A stretch of 64,000 bases of DNA from Sebastes aleutianus (Eukaryota > Chordata > Actinopteri > Perciformes > Sebastidae), in contig CAKAKS010000039.1 of the NCBI GenBank assembly GCA_916700875.1, positions 12,967,544-13,031,543 of the forward strand. Direction: 5' to 3'. Of the stretch, positions 1-9,948 are shown in pieces. Below the pieces are notes generated by a model. The model did not search any database. It was not told the origin of the DNA and saw only the letters and a program-made list of their open reading frames with translations. The position numbers were made by a program, and so were the translations under genes. Position 1 is the first letter of the stretch, and each line of letters opens with the position of its first letter.

Positions 1-144
1 GCCGGTACAATAACCTTTTATTTTGATGTTAATAAAATGTTAATAAAATGTACCTGAATTCACAAATATGTAGGATATTACTACTGACATTCCTGTAATG
101 TTACATCACAACGTCTGCTGTAGTAGCCGTGTGTTTACTACGTG

Positions 145-150
145 TTTATT
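145..150 (-). promoter_or_regulatory. candidate poly(A) signal of TRIM gene 1
   Basis: Read on the minus strand this is AATAAA, about 75 bases past the stop codon of TRIM gene 1 and beyond its microsatellite. Genes 3 and 6 keep the same hexamer. Genes 2, 5, 7 and 8 have a T-to-A change that destroys it, and gene 4 has a different sequence there. A second AATAAA-containing stretch lies further out, at about 14-22. The assignment rests on position and hexamer only. Confidence 0.4.
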
Positions 151-171
151 TACATATAGAGCGGGGAAGTC

Positions 172-182
172 ACCACCATCGC

Positions 183-224
<42 letters not shown>
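172..224. repeat. (CAT)n microsatellite at TRIM gene 1 stop
   Basis: A run of CAT triplets with a few CAC and CGC interruptions, ending directly against the TAG stop codon (minus strand) of TRIM gene 1. The same tract, at different lengths, abuts the stop codon of every TRIM copy in the array. Confidence 0.95.
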
Positions 225-225
<1 letters not shown>

Positions 226-1622
226 TATTTCTGTTGTCCTACAGTCACAGAGACCTTCACTGGTAAAACCTTCAGTGGGAGAACATCATAAGTGTTAATG
301 TATGGAAACATCCTCTCAGTGAAAGTGTGTGTGTAGGTGTGTATGTGTGTGTTAGTATCAGGATCAGAGAACGACAGCTTTCCTTTGTTCCAGTCCAGAT
401 TCACTCTGATCCTCTGGAGCTTCTTCTGGACTACGAGATCAGTGGATTCATCTGATGGGGAGAATGCTCTGTATTCACCATCATAGAACCATATTCTCCA
501 TAATCCAGACAGTATGGATCCCTTCCTCTGGACAGACTCTGCTAACACACCCAGTTCCCAGTATGTACTGTCTCCAACCTGGACGTCCCAGCTGTGAGTC
601 CCTGAGTTAAAGCCCTCAGAGCCCAGGACAGAGAGGTAGTAATCATTAATCCTCTCTGGATTATCAGGAAGCTGCTGTTCCTCTCCTCCTCTCACACTGG
701 TCAGATCTTCAGACAGGATGAGTTCTGTACCAGCAGTGTTTGGGTCCAGAATCACAGGAGTGTAGGAGACCATGTCCTTCATCTCTTTCCAGATGTTGAA
801 GGTCAGGTTGTCCAGGTGTTTGGCCTGGTCTATCAGAGCTCCTGAGAGCAGCTGTGGATCCTCCAGCAGGGGGCGCTGCTGGACTCTTTCCACTGCAGCC
901 TTGTAGTTGAGCAGGAATGAGACGTCTTCAGCTCTCAGCTCGTCCTCTGTGGCTCTGACTGTGTCTGAAAGAGCTGCTATCTCTCTGCTCACAGAATCCA
1001 TCTTCTCCTTCATCATCTGACTCTTCTGCTCCTCTTCCTCCCTCAGCGCAGCCATCCTGGCCTCCTCTTCCTCTTCTAGAAAGTGGTGAAGCTTCTTAAA
1101 CTGCTCCTTAATCTGCCTCTCTGTGTGTCGGGCCTGGACCTTCATGTGTTCTGCTGTTTGATCAAACTCCACTTTAACTTCTTCAAAAACCTTTAACTTC
1201 TTCTTTAAGGGCTCCAGAGTTTCCTGAAGTTCCTTCTTGTGTTGTCGTGCAGCTTCATCGATGGGTCTGATTATGTGGTTGGTGTGTTTTTCTGAATCTC
1301 TGCAGACGAGACACACCGGCTGCTGATGGTCCAGACAGAAGAGTCTGAGTTTTTTAGAGTGCAGACTGCAGAGAGCCTCTGAAGACCTCTGAGCTCTCTC
1401 CTGTAAGAAACTCTCACACACGTTCTTTAAAGCCAAGTTTGGAGGTAGGAAGTTCTTTGAAGATCTTCTCTTACAAAGTGGACACTCTTGGACGTGTTTC
1501 TCTGTCCACCAGCTCTGCAGACAGACTTTACAGAAGCTGTGGCTACATGACAGGATGACAGGATCTTTAAAGACGTCGTGGCAGACAGAACAGCAGAAAT
1601 CGTCCTCTAATCTGGAAGCCAT
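225..1622 (-). CDS. TRIM35-like RING/B-box/coiled-coil/SPRY protein, copy 1
   Basis: Intact single-exon gene of 465 residues, the leftmost TRIM copy. A C3HC4 RING lies at residues 11-50 and a B-box type 2 (CSLH start) at about 85-116. A long coiled coil follows at about 125-245, with an acidic EEEEEA stretch. PRY-SPRY runs from about 287 to the end, with LDPNTA, LPDNPER and the VLGSEGFNSGTHSWDV core. The family are E3 ubiquitin ligases: RING recruits E2, coiled coil dimerises and SPRY binds the target. The frame stays open upstream to a GTG at 1649, but there is no ATG there, so I start at the ATG at 1622, as in all other copies. The codon before this ATG is GAA where the others have TAA, which also puts a purine at Kozak position -3. 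SPRY loop residues here (INDYYL, SILSGLWRIWFYDGEY) are private to this copy. Confidence 0.93.
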
Positions 1623-2198
1623 TTCGTCTCTGAGTGAAGCTGAAAACACAGCAGGCAGACGGCTCAGCCACTCCCTGTTCCCTGAAAGTTACTTTCACTT
1701 TGAGTCTTTGTTCTTGTAAAACTCTGGTTCAGTTTGTGGATTCAGCAGCTGGTTGAAGTGGTAGTATTCAGTATTCCCAGTATTCCCTCCTGTAAATGTC
1801 CTCTCTCAGTGGAAGTGGTGGTTTTGGTCTGAAGGTGAATCTTATCGTCCGTCTCTCAGTGTGTGTGTGTGTGTGTGTGTGTCGTCTCAGTGAGGCAGAA
1901 TAACAACCTGCTTCCTGGTTTGTCTCGAGGATATTAAATGAAGGCTGATACGCCGTGTTTGGCCCCTTGGAGTTCTGACTCATGCTCAGTGTGACTGGAG
2001 CTGTGATGTTGGAGGGTTACAGCAGAGGGTGCTAGAAATAAAGGGATGGTTCCCACTCAGGTGCTCTTTGGGTGGACTCGGACTGACTGACCTTTTTGGG
2101 TATGATTTCTATTTAAATTTCATTTTTCAACATGCTTTTGTATTAACCCTCTGATTCCCGACCAACTTTACTGTTTTTCAGTTTTAAAACTAGAGTGA
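1623..2198. other. upstream region of TRIM gene 1
   Basis: Conserved unit sequence upstream of the TRIM start. It carries the IRF-like core, a (GT)n microsatellite at 1859-1882 and no other recognisable gene. The (GT)n tract changes length from unit to unit, from about 24 to 53 bases. Confidence 0.7.
1693..1700 (-). promoter_or_regulatory. IRF-type core upstream of TRIM gene 1
   Basis: Minus-strand AAGTGAAA, which fits the IRF core AANNGAAA, 71 bases upstream of the ATG, inside AAAGTGAAAGTAACTTTC. It is kept at the same place in every TRIM copy that has an upstream region. A splice-acceptor-like CTGTGTTTTCAG (minus strand, about 1640-1651) sits between it and the ATG, so this could be promoter, 5' UTR or first intron. 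No clear TATA box is seen. Confidence 0.35.
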
Positions 2199-2849
2199 AG
2201 ATACTGGTATCTAGAAAACCTAAAGAATCCATTGATACCAACCATGTCATACTAGCTTGTCAGGAAGGAGGCTAAATAACGTTCCAAACTTACTCCATCC
2301 ATCCTCTGAATGCTCTAGGTCTCTAGTTTGTGGCTGTAAAGTTTCATGAGGCTGTGATTATCCTAGAGGTCACCACAGGTCATTTTATACAGTGAGGTCA
2401 CGTTTCAAAAACTGGTCTCACTACAATGAAATGTCTACTATGGGGACTAACATCATCACACATGAATACAGTTGGGCTCATTGGATCCACAAGAGTCTCA
2501 GCTTTACAGTGAGACCCAATTTATGTAATTCAAGACTGTTTATGGACCCCAGTATGCAGAAATATTCAGATACACCATTTTAGAATAGGAGACAACAACA
2601 CATTTATACTGCATTCAAAAACCTGCATGTGATTATCATAAAGTGGGCATGTCTGTAAAGGGGAGACTCGTGGGTACCCATAGAACCCATTTTCATTCAC
2701 ATATCTGGAGGTCAGAGGTCAAGGGACCCTTTTGAAAATGGCCATGCCAGTTTGGAGCGTTATTTAACCTCCTTCACTACAAGCTAGTATGACACGGTTG
2801 GTACCAATGGATTCTTTAGGTTTTCTAGTTTCAGATGATACCAGTATCT
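2199..2849. mobile_element. foldback (inverted-repeat) element, unit 1
   Basis: Two arms of about 90-100 bases (2199-2290 and 2751-2849) are imperfect reverse complements. They share AGAAAACCTAAAGAATCCAT, GTCATACTAGCTTGT and GGAGGNTAAATAACG. About 460 bases lie between them. The right arm has a small extra insertion (TTTCAGATG). The structure suggests a non-autonomous DNA transposon or a foldback element duplicated with the array. No transposase is seen, and a 63-codon open frame inside (2392-2583) is probably chance. Confidence 0.7.
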
Positions 2850-5366
2850 AAGTATTCGCTTTGGCTCAATTCTCGTATGAGAATTATTTTTTTCAAGACA
2901 ATGAGCTCAAATCTCTGAACAATTAGTTTGTCGTTCACAACAGATTATAATTTCTCATTCAGTCAAGCAAATTTCACGTGTTTTGTCTCATGTGTGCAAA
3001 ATAATGATTACAATAACTACTTTCACATGTCTGCTGATCAAAACTGATGAGTTGACTCTCAGTGAGATTAAACATTTTCTGTTCACTGTACATGACTTTT
3101 TGTTGTTTATAATACATGTAACACATTGCTACACAAATACATTTACTATAAACACATGTACATATCTGTGTACTATTGTACAGTATTGACTTTTCCCAGT
3201 AAACTTTGACAAACTGTTGAAATGGGAATGTAAAAAGCTCTGTGTGATATATAACAGCCTTCAGCTAGACAGAACTGACATCCTGGTGTAGTACAGTAAG
3301 CAGTCAGTGTCAACAAAACAGATATTAGTATATAAGAAACATTTCAGGGTTGATGGTGAAAAAACACGTAATCATTTTGACCAGTCCGGCTCACATGATG
3401 ACAAAACAACTTTTCATTTTGGTGCCGTTGGCCAGTTTACTGACACAATAACTAGATTCTGAAGCATGAATGAAGAGTTTAGCGTGATTTACTACGTTTT
3501 GCAGACATGTAATAGAGTTGTGATGTCCCATCAAACAGTTGTGATAATTGCATTTACAGTTTAGAGAAAGTTAAGACTGTTTCAAGAAATGAGCCAAAGC
3601 GACTGAGATAAACTGTAGTTCTGTTAGAGTTTGTGTCTCTATTGTTGTCTTTATTGTCTGCTGTGTGGACACAATGACTGAGAGGAGCCACTAGAGGGAG
3701 ATAGAGTACACATCATCACATACTTATATAGTATTTCTCTCTTCCTGTAATTCTGTGTTTGAAGGTACTTGTACTTTACTTGAGTATTTCCATTTGTTCC
3801 ATTTTCATTAATGTAGTGGAGTAAAAGTATAAAGTAGCATAACAAATGAGACTTTATACTTCTACTTACAGCAGTTTATGTTTTAAATAAAAGAATGAAG
3901 ATGTTTTGAATAACAGACAGAGAATAAATATATAAGTTATTCCAATCAGTATATTTTCAAAGTACAGTTACTCAAGTACTGTACTTTCAGGTACTTATAC
4001 TTTACTTGAGTATTTTCTACTTCTACTCCGTTAGTTACAACTTTAGTTACTTTCCACATTTTCATAATAAACATGACAAGCTAATAATTATGATATAAAA
4101 TATGATGCAGTGCTTTATATTGTCAAATTACAAAAACAAAATATATTATAATAATATAACACTCTGAAAGGAGCATTTCTGCACTGTTGTTATTATGATA
4201 TTCTAATGAAAATATAAATAATGATTTTTGAATGTTAATTAAATAAAAGTGCTTAAGAAGTCCCCAACATGATTCAGGAGTAACGCTAATGTTTAAAGTT
4301 GCATTAATAGGTTTTTGTTGTTGTTTTTTGCCACGTTGTCGAATCGGAACAAGCTTATACACTATATATATATTTAATAAACTCTATACCTTTTAATGAT
4401 TATCATGAATCATTATTTTCTCTTTTAGTTATTTATATATGCTGTTCTGGCTGTAGTTTTTGCTTGTCCTCTGTCTCATCATCATGCCTTGTTCACTTAT
4501 CTTCTTTTATGTTGAACTAAAAAACAGAAATAAATGAATAACAAAATAAATAATCTGTTTAGGGAATACATTAACGTCATTTACATCGTTTATGCATTTT
4601 AGTTAATTCTATATCTCTATTCTGACTCTAGTCTTGTTTAATGCCAATTCTTGCAGAAATCTCCAAATGTCAAAAGTTTTTCATCCCAAATCACAGCATG
4701 GCTTTTTCTATGGTGTTCCTCAAGGTCTTGGTGTCTTAATGTGGTATTATTGAGGGATTATTGATCATTTTTATTAATTCTCCAGTGGTAAAAAATTGAT
4801 AAATTTAGCACCAAATCTGTATAACAAATGGTATCAACCCAAACATTATGAGTCACAATAGAGCATGGGGATGACCATCATATACTTCTATCATAATGTT
4901 CTAAACCCTTATACACTTTCACTATCTTAATTCATGTTTATTTCTGATTTATGACTAAAACAACTTGACACACAGTGCTTCATGAAACACTTTAATTTTC
5001 CAGTTGAAGCTTTAATCTCATTTCTAATGATGAATTACAGTGAACAGATGATGTGAAATAAAATCTCTTTAACACTTTACATCAATAAACAAATCAATGT
5101 TTGAACCTGCTGTTCAAATACACAGAAACTTCACATTAAAGATATAATCAATAATCAATAATGGTAAACCAAAGAGTAGCCCCTCCCACCACCATCATGT
5201 TACTAAATAAACCCATAATCCATGCAGCCAGGCACAAAGAAACAGGAACTCTGCTGACTGCAATGATGACGAGTCCGTCTACGACTAACGGGTCCTGAGT
5301 TATGGAAGAGGCGGGGCTAAAGTTTAGGGGCGGAGCTATGAGTGTGTATTGGCATGTAAATGTCCT
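2850..5366. other. AT-rich unit sequence between foldback and minisatellite, unit 1
   Basis: No gene recognised. The stretch recurs in units 2, 3, 5 and 8 and partly in 4 and 6. Around 3760-4060 it contains paired TACTTGTACTTTACTTGAGTA motifs of the kind common in teleost interspersed repeats. From 5100 to 5366 comes a better conserved, GC-richer segment leading into the minisatellite. An apparent hydrophobic minus-strand frame at 5148-5465 is broken by a 5-base deletion in unit 2, so I do not call it coding. Confidence 0.6.
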
Positions 5367-6086
5367 CAGACCTGGACCATAGGCTCCGTTCAGACCTGGA
5401 CCATAGGCCCTGTTCAGACCTGGACCGTAGGCCCCGTTCAGACCTGGACCGTAGACCCTGTTCACACCTGGACCATAGGCCCTGTTCAGACCTGGACCGT
5501 AGGCCCTGTTCAGACCTGGACCATAGGCCCTGTTCAGACCTGGACCATAGATCCTGTTCAGACCTGGACCGTAGGCCCTGTTCAGACCTGGACCATAGGC
5601 CCTGTTCAGACCTGGACCTGGAACGTAGGCCCTGTTCAGACCTGGACCATAGGCCCCGTTCAGACCTGGACCATATAGGCCCTGTTCAGACCTGGACCGT
5701 AGGCCCTGTTCAAACCTGGACCGTATGCCCCGTTCAGACCTGGACCATAGGCCCCGTTCAGACCTGGACCGTAGGCCCTGTTCTGACCTGGACCATAGAG
5801 GCCCCGTTCAGACCTGGACCATAGACCCTGTTCTAGACCTGGACCATAGACCCTGTTCAGACCTGGTTCCAAAGGCCCCGTTCAGACCTGGACCATAGAA
5901 CCTGTTCAGACCTGGACCATAGATCCTGTTCAGACCTGGACCGTAGGCCCCGTTCAGATCTGGACCATAGACACTGTTCAGACCTGGACCATAGAGGCCC
6001 CGTTCAGACCTGGACCATAGACCCTGTTCTTGACATGGACCATAGACCCCGTTCAGACCTGGACCATAGGCCCCGTTCAGACCTGG
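5367..6086. repeat. 24-bp GTTCAGACCTGG minisatellite, unit 1
   Basis: About 29 tandem copies of a 24-base unit whose core is GTTCAGACCTGGACC followed by a variable CATAGGCCCC, CGTAGGCCCT or CATAGACCCT tail. Occasional 26-base units (CATATAGG or CATAGAGG) shift the phase. Because 24 is a multiple of three, long artificial open frames arise on both strands (QTWTIGPV-like and YGPGLN-like). Confidence 0.95.
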
Positions 6087-6444
6087 TATTAACATGCGTC
6101 CTCAGTGATCACAAGTGGACAGCTCTAAGTACAGGTGTGAACGCACTAAAGACGCATTGAGATCAGATCCCTCAGACCACATTCAGAGGTGGTCTGGGTC
6201 TCATATGACCTCATTCTTTTAGCAGTGTGTAGTGAATGTGTTCTGGTCCACATTAAGGACCATCTACTCTACTGACGTCCCGCTGGGATCCGCAGGTCTC
6301 TGAGTCCTCAGGTGACTAGACAGGAAGACGCCTGGCGTCATGGTAACGACCTCTGTGCTCTACTGTATCCTGTCAGTACAACTGTGTTTTATTTAAATAT
6401 ATCTGGTTTCTAGGCTACATATCTCCAGACGATCAGACTACTGT
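6087..6444. other. conserved flank of the minisatellite, unit 1
   Basis: Highly conserved between units, beginning TATTAACATGCGTCCTCAGT. It looks like the internal part of a teleost repeat from whose end the 24-bp minisatellite expanded. No gene seen. Confidence 0.45.
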
Positions 6445-7079
6445 ACACTGTAAAAAAACAAAGTGTAGAATAACGGACATTTTCCGGCAGCAGGGGCGCC
6501 AGAAAATGTCTGTTAAAAAATGGAAAAATACTGTCCATTAATTAACATAAATAAACTTTAAAAAAATCCCAGTAATTATCTTTATATTATTAGCCTTTAT
6601 TACTGTAATATTACAAGAAATATTTTACTTTTAACATATATTTATTGTTAGAATAGTCATACACCATAAATCTAAGACCATTTACATATAAATCACAAAT
6701 GAAACATTTAATTTTACGTTGCAAAACCCCAAATTTACATTAACGCTCAGAAGTTTTGCAAAAAAAATCTGTATTTTTACAAGAAATATTTTTAGAATTC
6801 CATGAAATCCTTTTCTTCTAACATAAATGAATTGTTAAAATAGAGTCATAAACATCTAAAAACAGAATAATTATCTTTAAAAATGATCAAAAAAAGCTTA
6901 AATACAGATAATTACTATTGTGATTACAAAAAAAATACTGTAAATCTAAGACCATTTACATATAAATCACAAAAGAAACATGTCATTTTTACATTTATTT
7001 TTCTGTCATTTTGAAATACAGACAAAAAAATTTAAAATTCTTAAAAAAAACTGTAAAAAGTCTTTTTTTTAAAGTGTAG
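6445..7079. mobile_element. AT-rich MITE-like element, unit 1
   Basis: Begins TACACTGTAAAAAAAC and ends TTTTTTTTAAAGTGTAG, imperfect inverted ends. The AT-rich interior repeats ACTGTAAAT/ACTGTAAAA motifs and holds a short GGCAGCAGGGGCGCC island near its start. It resembles non-autonomous fish DNA elements and has no coding capacity. Present in six units at the same place. Confidence 0.5.
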
Positions 7080-7360
7080 TCAGGGGAAGGTCATTATTAT
7101 CAGACTGTTGGAGATGTGTCTGTGTTTTTGTTTTGCTGCTTTGCACGGAACTGATACCCGCTCGCTCTCTCTCACATCCCTCGCTCTCTGCTGGTACAAT
7201 AACCTTTTATTTTGATGTTAATAAAATGTTAATAAAATGTACCTGAATTCACAAATATGTAGGATATTACTACTGACATTCCTGTAATGTTACATCACAA
7301 CGTCTGCTGTAGTAGCTGTGTGTTTACTACGTGTTAATTTACATATAGAGCGGGGAAGTC

Positions 7361-7375
7361 ACCATCATCACCATC

Positions 7376-7425
<50 letters not shown>
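7361..7425. repeat. (CAT)n microsatellite at TRIM gene 2 stop
   Basis: CAT/CAC triplets, about 65 bases, ending directly against the TAG stop codon of gene 2. Confidence 0.95.
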
Positions 7426-7426
<1 letters not shown>

Positions 7427-8820
7427 TATTTCTGTTGTCCTACAGTCACAGAGACCTTCACTGGTAAAACCTTCAGTGGGAGTTCATCCACAGTGTTAAT
7501 GTATGGAAACATCCTCTCAGTGAAAGTGTGTGTGAAGGTGTGTATGTGTGTGTTAGTATCAGGATCAGAGAACAACAGCTTTCCTTTGTTCCAGTCCAGA
7601 ATCACTCTGATCCTCTGGAGCTTCTTCTGCACTACGAGATCAGTGGATTCATCTGGTGGGAAGGATGCTTTGTATTCACCATCATCGAACCATATTGTCC
7701 ATGATCCAGACTCTATGTCTCCCTTCCTCTGGGCAGACTCTGCTAACACACCCAGGTCCCAGTATGTACTGTCTCCAACCTGGACGTCCCAGCTGTGAGT
7801 CCCTGAGTTAAAGCCCTCAGAGCCCAGGACAGAGTAGTAACCATCAAACCTCTCTGGATTATCAGGAAGCTGCTGTTCCTCTCTTCGTCTCACACTGGTC
7901 AGATCTTCAGACAGGATGAGTTCTGGATCAGCAGTGTTTGGGTCCAGAATCACAGGAGTGTAGGAGACCATGTCCTTCATCTCTTTCCAGATGTTGAAGG
8001 TCAGGTTGCCCAGGTGTTTGGCCTGGTCTATCAAAGCTCCTGAGAGCAGCTGTGGATCCTCCAGCAGGGGGCGCTGCTGGACTCTTTCCACTGCAGCCTT
8101 GTAGTTGAGCAGGAATGAGACGTCTTCAGCTCTCAGCTCGTCCTCTGTGGCTCTGACTGTGTCTGAAAGAGCTGCTATCTCTCTGCTCACAGCCTCCATC
8201 TTCTCCTTCATCATCTGACTCTTCTGCTCCTCTTCCTCCCTCAGTGCAGCCATCCTGGCCTCCTCTTCCTCTTCTAGAAAGTGGTGAAGCTTCTTAAACT
8301 GCTCCTTAATCTGCCTCTCTGTGTGTCGGGCCTGGACCTTCATGTGTTCTGCTGTTTGATCAAACTTCACTTTAACTCCTTCAAAAACCTTTAACTTCTC
8401 CTTTAAGGGCTCCAGAGTTTCCTGAAGTTCCTTCTTGTGTTGTCGTGCAGCTTCATCGATGGGTCTGATTCTGTGGTTGGTGTGTTTTTCTGAATCTCTG
8501 CAGACGAGACACACCGGCTGCTGATGGTCCAGACAGAAGAGTTTGAGTTTCTCAGAGTGCAGACTGCAGAGAGCCTCTGAAGATCTCTGAGCTCTCTCCT
8601 GTAAGAAACTCTCACACACATTCTTTAAATCCAAGTTAGAAGGTAGTTTATCCTTTGAAGATCTTCTCTTACAAAGTGGACACTCTTGGACGTGTTTCTC
8701 TGTCCACCAGCTCTGCAGACAGACTTTACAGAAGCTGTGGCTACATGACAGGATGACAGGATCTTTAAAGATGTCGTGGCAGACAGAACAGCAGAAATCG
8801 TCCTCTAATCTGGAAGCCAT
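7426..8820 (-). CDS. TRIM35-like protein, copy 2
   Basis: Intact, 464 residues. I use this copy for residue numbering of the family. RING ligands are C11, C14, C26, H28, C31, C34, C47 and C50. B-box ligands run from C85/H88 through C96, D98, C104, C107, H113 and H116. Coiled coil is about 125-245. PRY-SPRY begins near residue 287 (VILDPNTA at 290-297). A TAA stop codon directly precedes the ATG in frame, fixing the start, and T at position -3 makes the Kozak context weak. Private SPRY features are FDGYYS and GDIESGSWTIWFDDGEYKASFPP. No intron interrupts the coding part. Confidence 0.95.
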
Positions 8821-9054
8821 TTAGTCTCTGAGTGAAGCTGAAAACACAGCAGGCAGACGGCTCAGCCACTTCCTGCTCCCTGAAAGTTACTTTCACTTTG
8901 AGTCTTTGTTCTTGTAAAACTCTGGTTCAGTTTGTGGATTCAGCAGCTGGTTGAAGTGGTAGTATTCCAGTATTCCCAGTATTCCCTCCTGTAGATGTCC
9001 TCTCTCAGTGGAAGTGGTGGTTTTGGTCTGAAGGTGAATCTTATCGTCCGTCTC

Positions 9055-9112
<58 letters not shown>

Positions 9113-9414
9113 GTCTCAGTGAGGCAGAATAACAATCTGTTTCCTGGTTTGTCTCAGGTATATTAAATGAAGCCTTTTGACCTCGTGGAGTTATGACTCA
9201 TGCTCAGTGTGACTGGAGCTGTGATGTTGGAGGGTTACAGCAGAGGGTGCTAGAAATAAAGGGATGGTTCCCACTCAGGTGCTCTTTGGGTGGACTCGGA
9301 CTGACTGACCTTTTTGGGTATGATTTCTATTTCAATTTCATTTTTCAACGTGCTTTTGTATTAACCCTCTGAGACCCGACCAACATTACTGTTTTTCAGT
9401 TTTAAAACTAGAGT
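8821..9414. other. upstream region of TRIM gene 2
   Basis: Unit sequence with the longest (GT)n tract of the array (about 9059-9111). The segment after it reads AGGTATATTAAATGAAGCC, a variant shared only with unit 8. Confidence 0.65.
8891..8898 (-). promoter_or_regulatory. IRF-type core upstream of TRIM gene 2
   Basis: AAGTGAAA on the minus strand, 71 bases before the ATG, same setting as in gene 1. Confidence 0.35.
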
Positions 9415-9948
9415 GAAGATACTGGTATCTAGAAAACCGAAAGAATCCATTGATACCAACCATGTCATACTAGCTTGTCAGGAAGGAGGCTAAATAATGT
9501 TCCAAACTTACGCCATCCATCCTCTGAATGGTCTAGGTCTCTAGTTTGTGGCTGTAAAGTTTCATGAGGCTGTGATTATCCTAGAGGTCACCACAGGTCA
9601 TTTTATACAGTGAGGTCACGTTTCAAAAACTGGTCTCACTACAATGAAATGTCTACTATGGGGACTAACATCATCACACATGAATACAGTTGGGCTCATT
9701 GGATCCACAAGAGTCTCATCTTTACAGTGAAACCCAATTTATGTAATTCAAGACTGTTTATGGACCCCAGTATGCAGAAATATTCAGATACACTATTTTA
9801 GAATAGGAGACAACAACACATTTATACTGCATTCAAAAACCTGCTTATGATTATCATAAAGTGGGCATGTCTGTAAAGAGGAGACTCGTGGGTACCCATA
9901 GAACCTATTTTCATCCACATATCTGGAGGTAAGAGGTCAAGGGACCCC
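9415..9948. mobile_element. foldback element with right arm deleted, unit 2
   Basis: The left arm and middle are present. Sequence then jumps at about 9948 from AAGGGACCCC straight to TGATGAGTTGACTCTC, removing the right arm and about 320 further bases. The same junction occurs in unit 8. Confidence 0.75.

Noticed and set aside
1623..1649. N-terminal extension of TRIM gene 1
   Set aside because: The extended frame begins at GTG, not ATG; the ATG shared by all copies at 1622 is the better start.
2392..2583. 63-residue frame inside the foldback element, conserved in seven units
   Set aside because: Conservation is explained by recent unit duplication; it has no family features and no independent support.
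2983..3189. 68-residue frame repeated in most units, and the overlapping minus-strand frames
   Set aside because: Low-complexity AT-rich translation; the start or frame changes between units and part is deleted in units 2 and 8.
5148..5465. Hydrophobic minus-strand frame that looks like a membrane segment
   Set aside because: Unit 2 has a 5-base deletion in it and the minisatellite supplies its start, so it is unlikely to be coding.
5367..6086. CRISPR-like appearance of the minisatellite
   Set aside because: No unique spacers between repeats, and a vertebrate context.
5349..6095. QTWTIGPV- and YGPGLN-type repetitive proteins on both strands (also in units 2-6)
   Set aside because: The minisatellite unit is 24 bases, a multiple of three, so long frames follow automatically; 26-base units break them differently in each copy.
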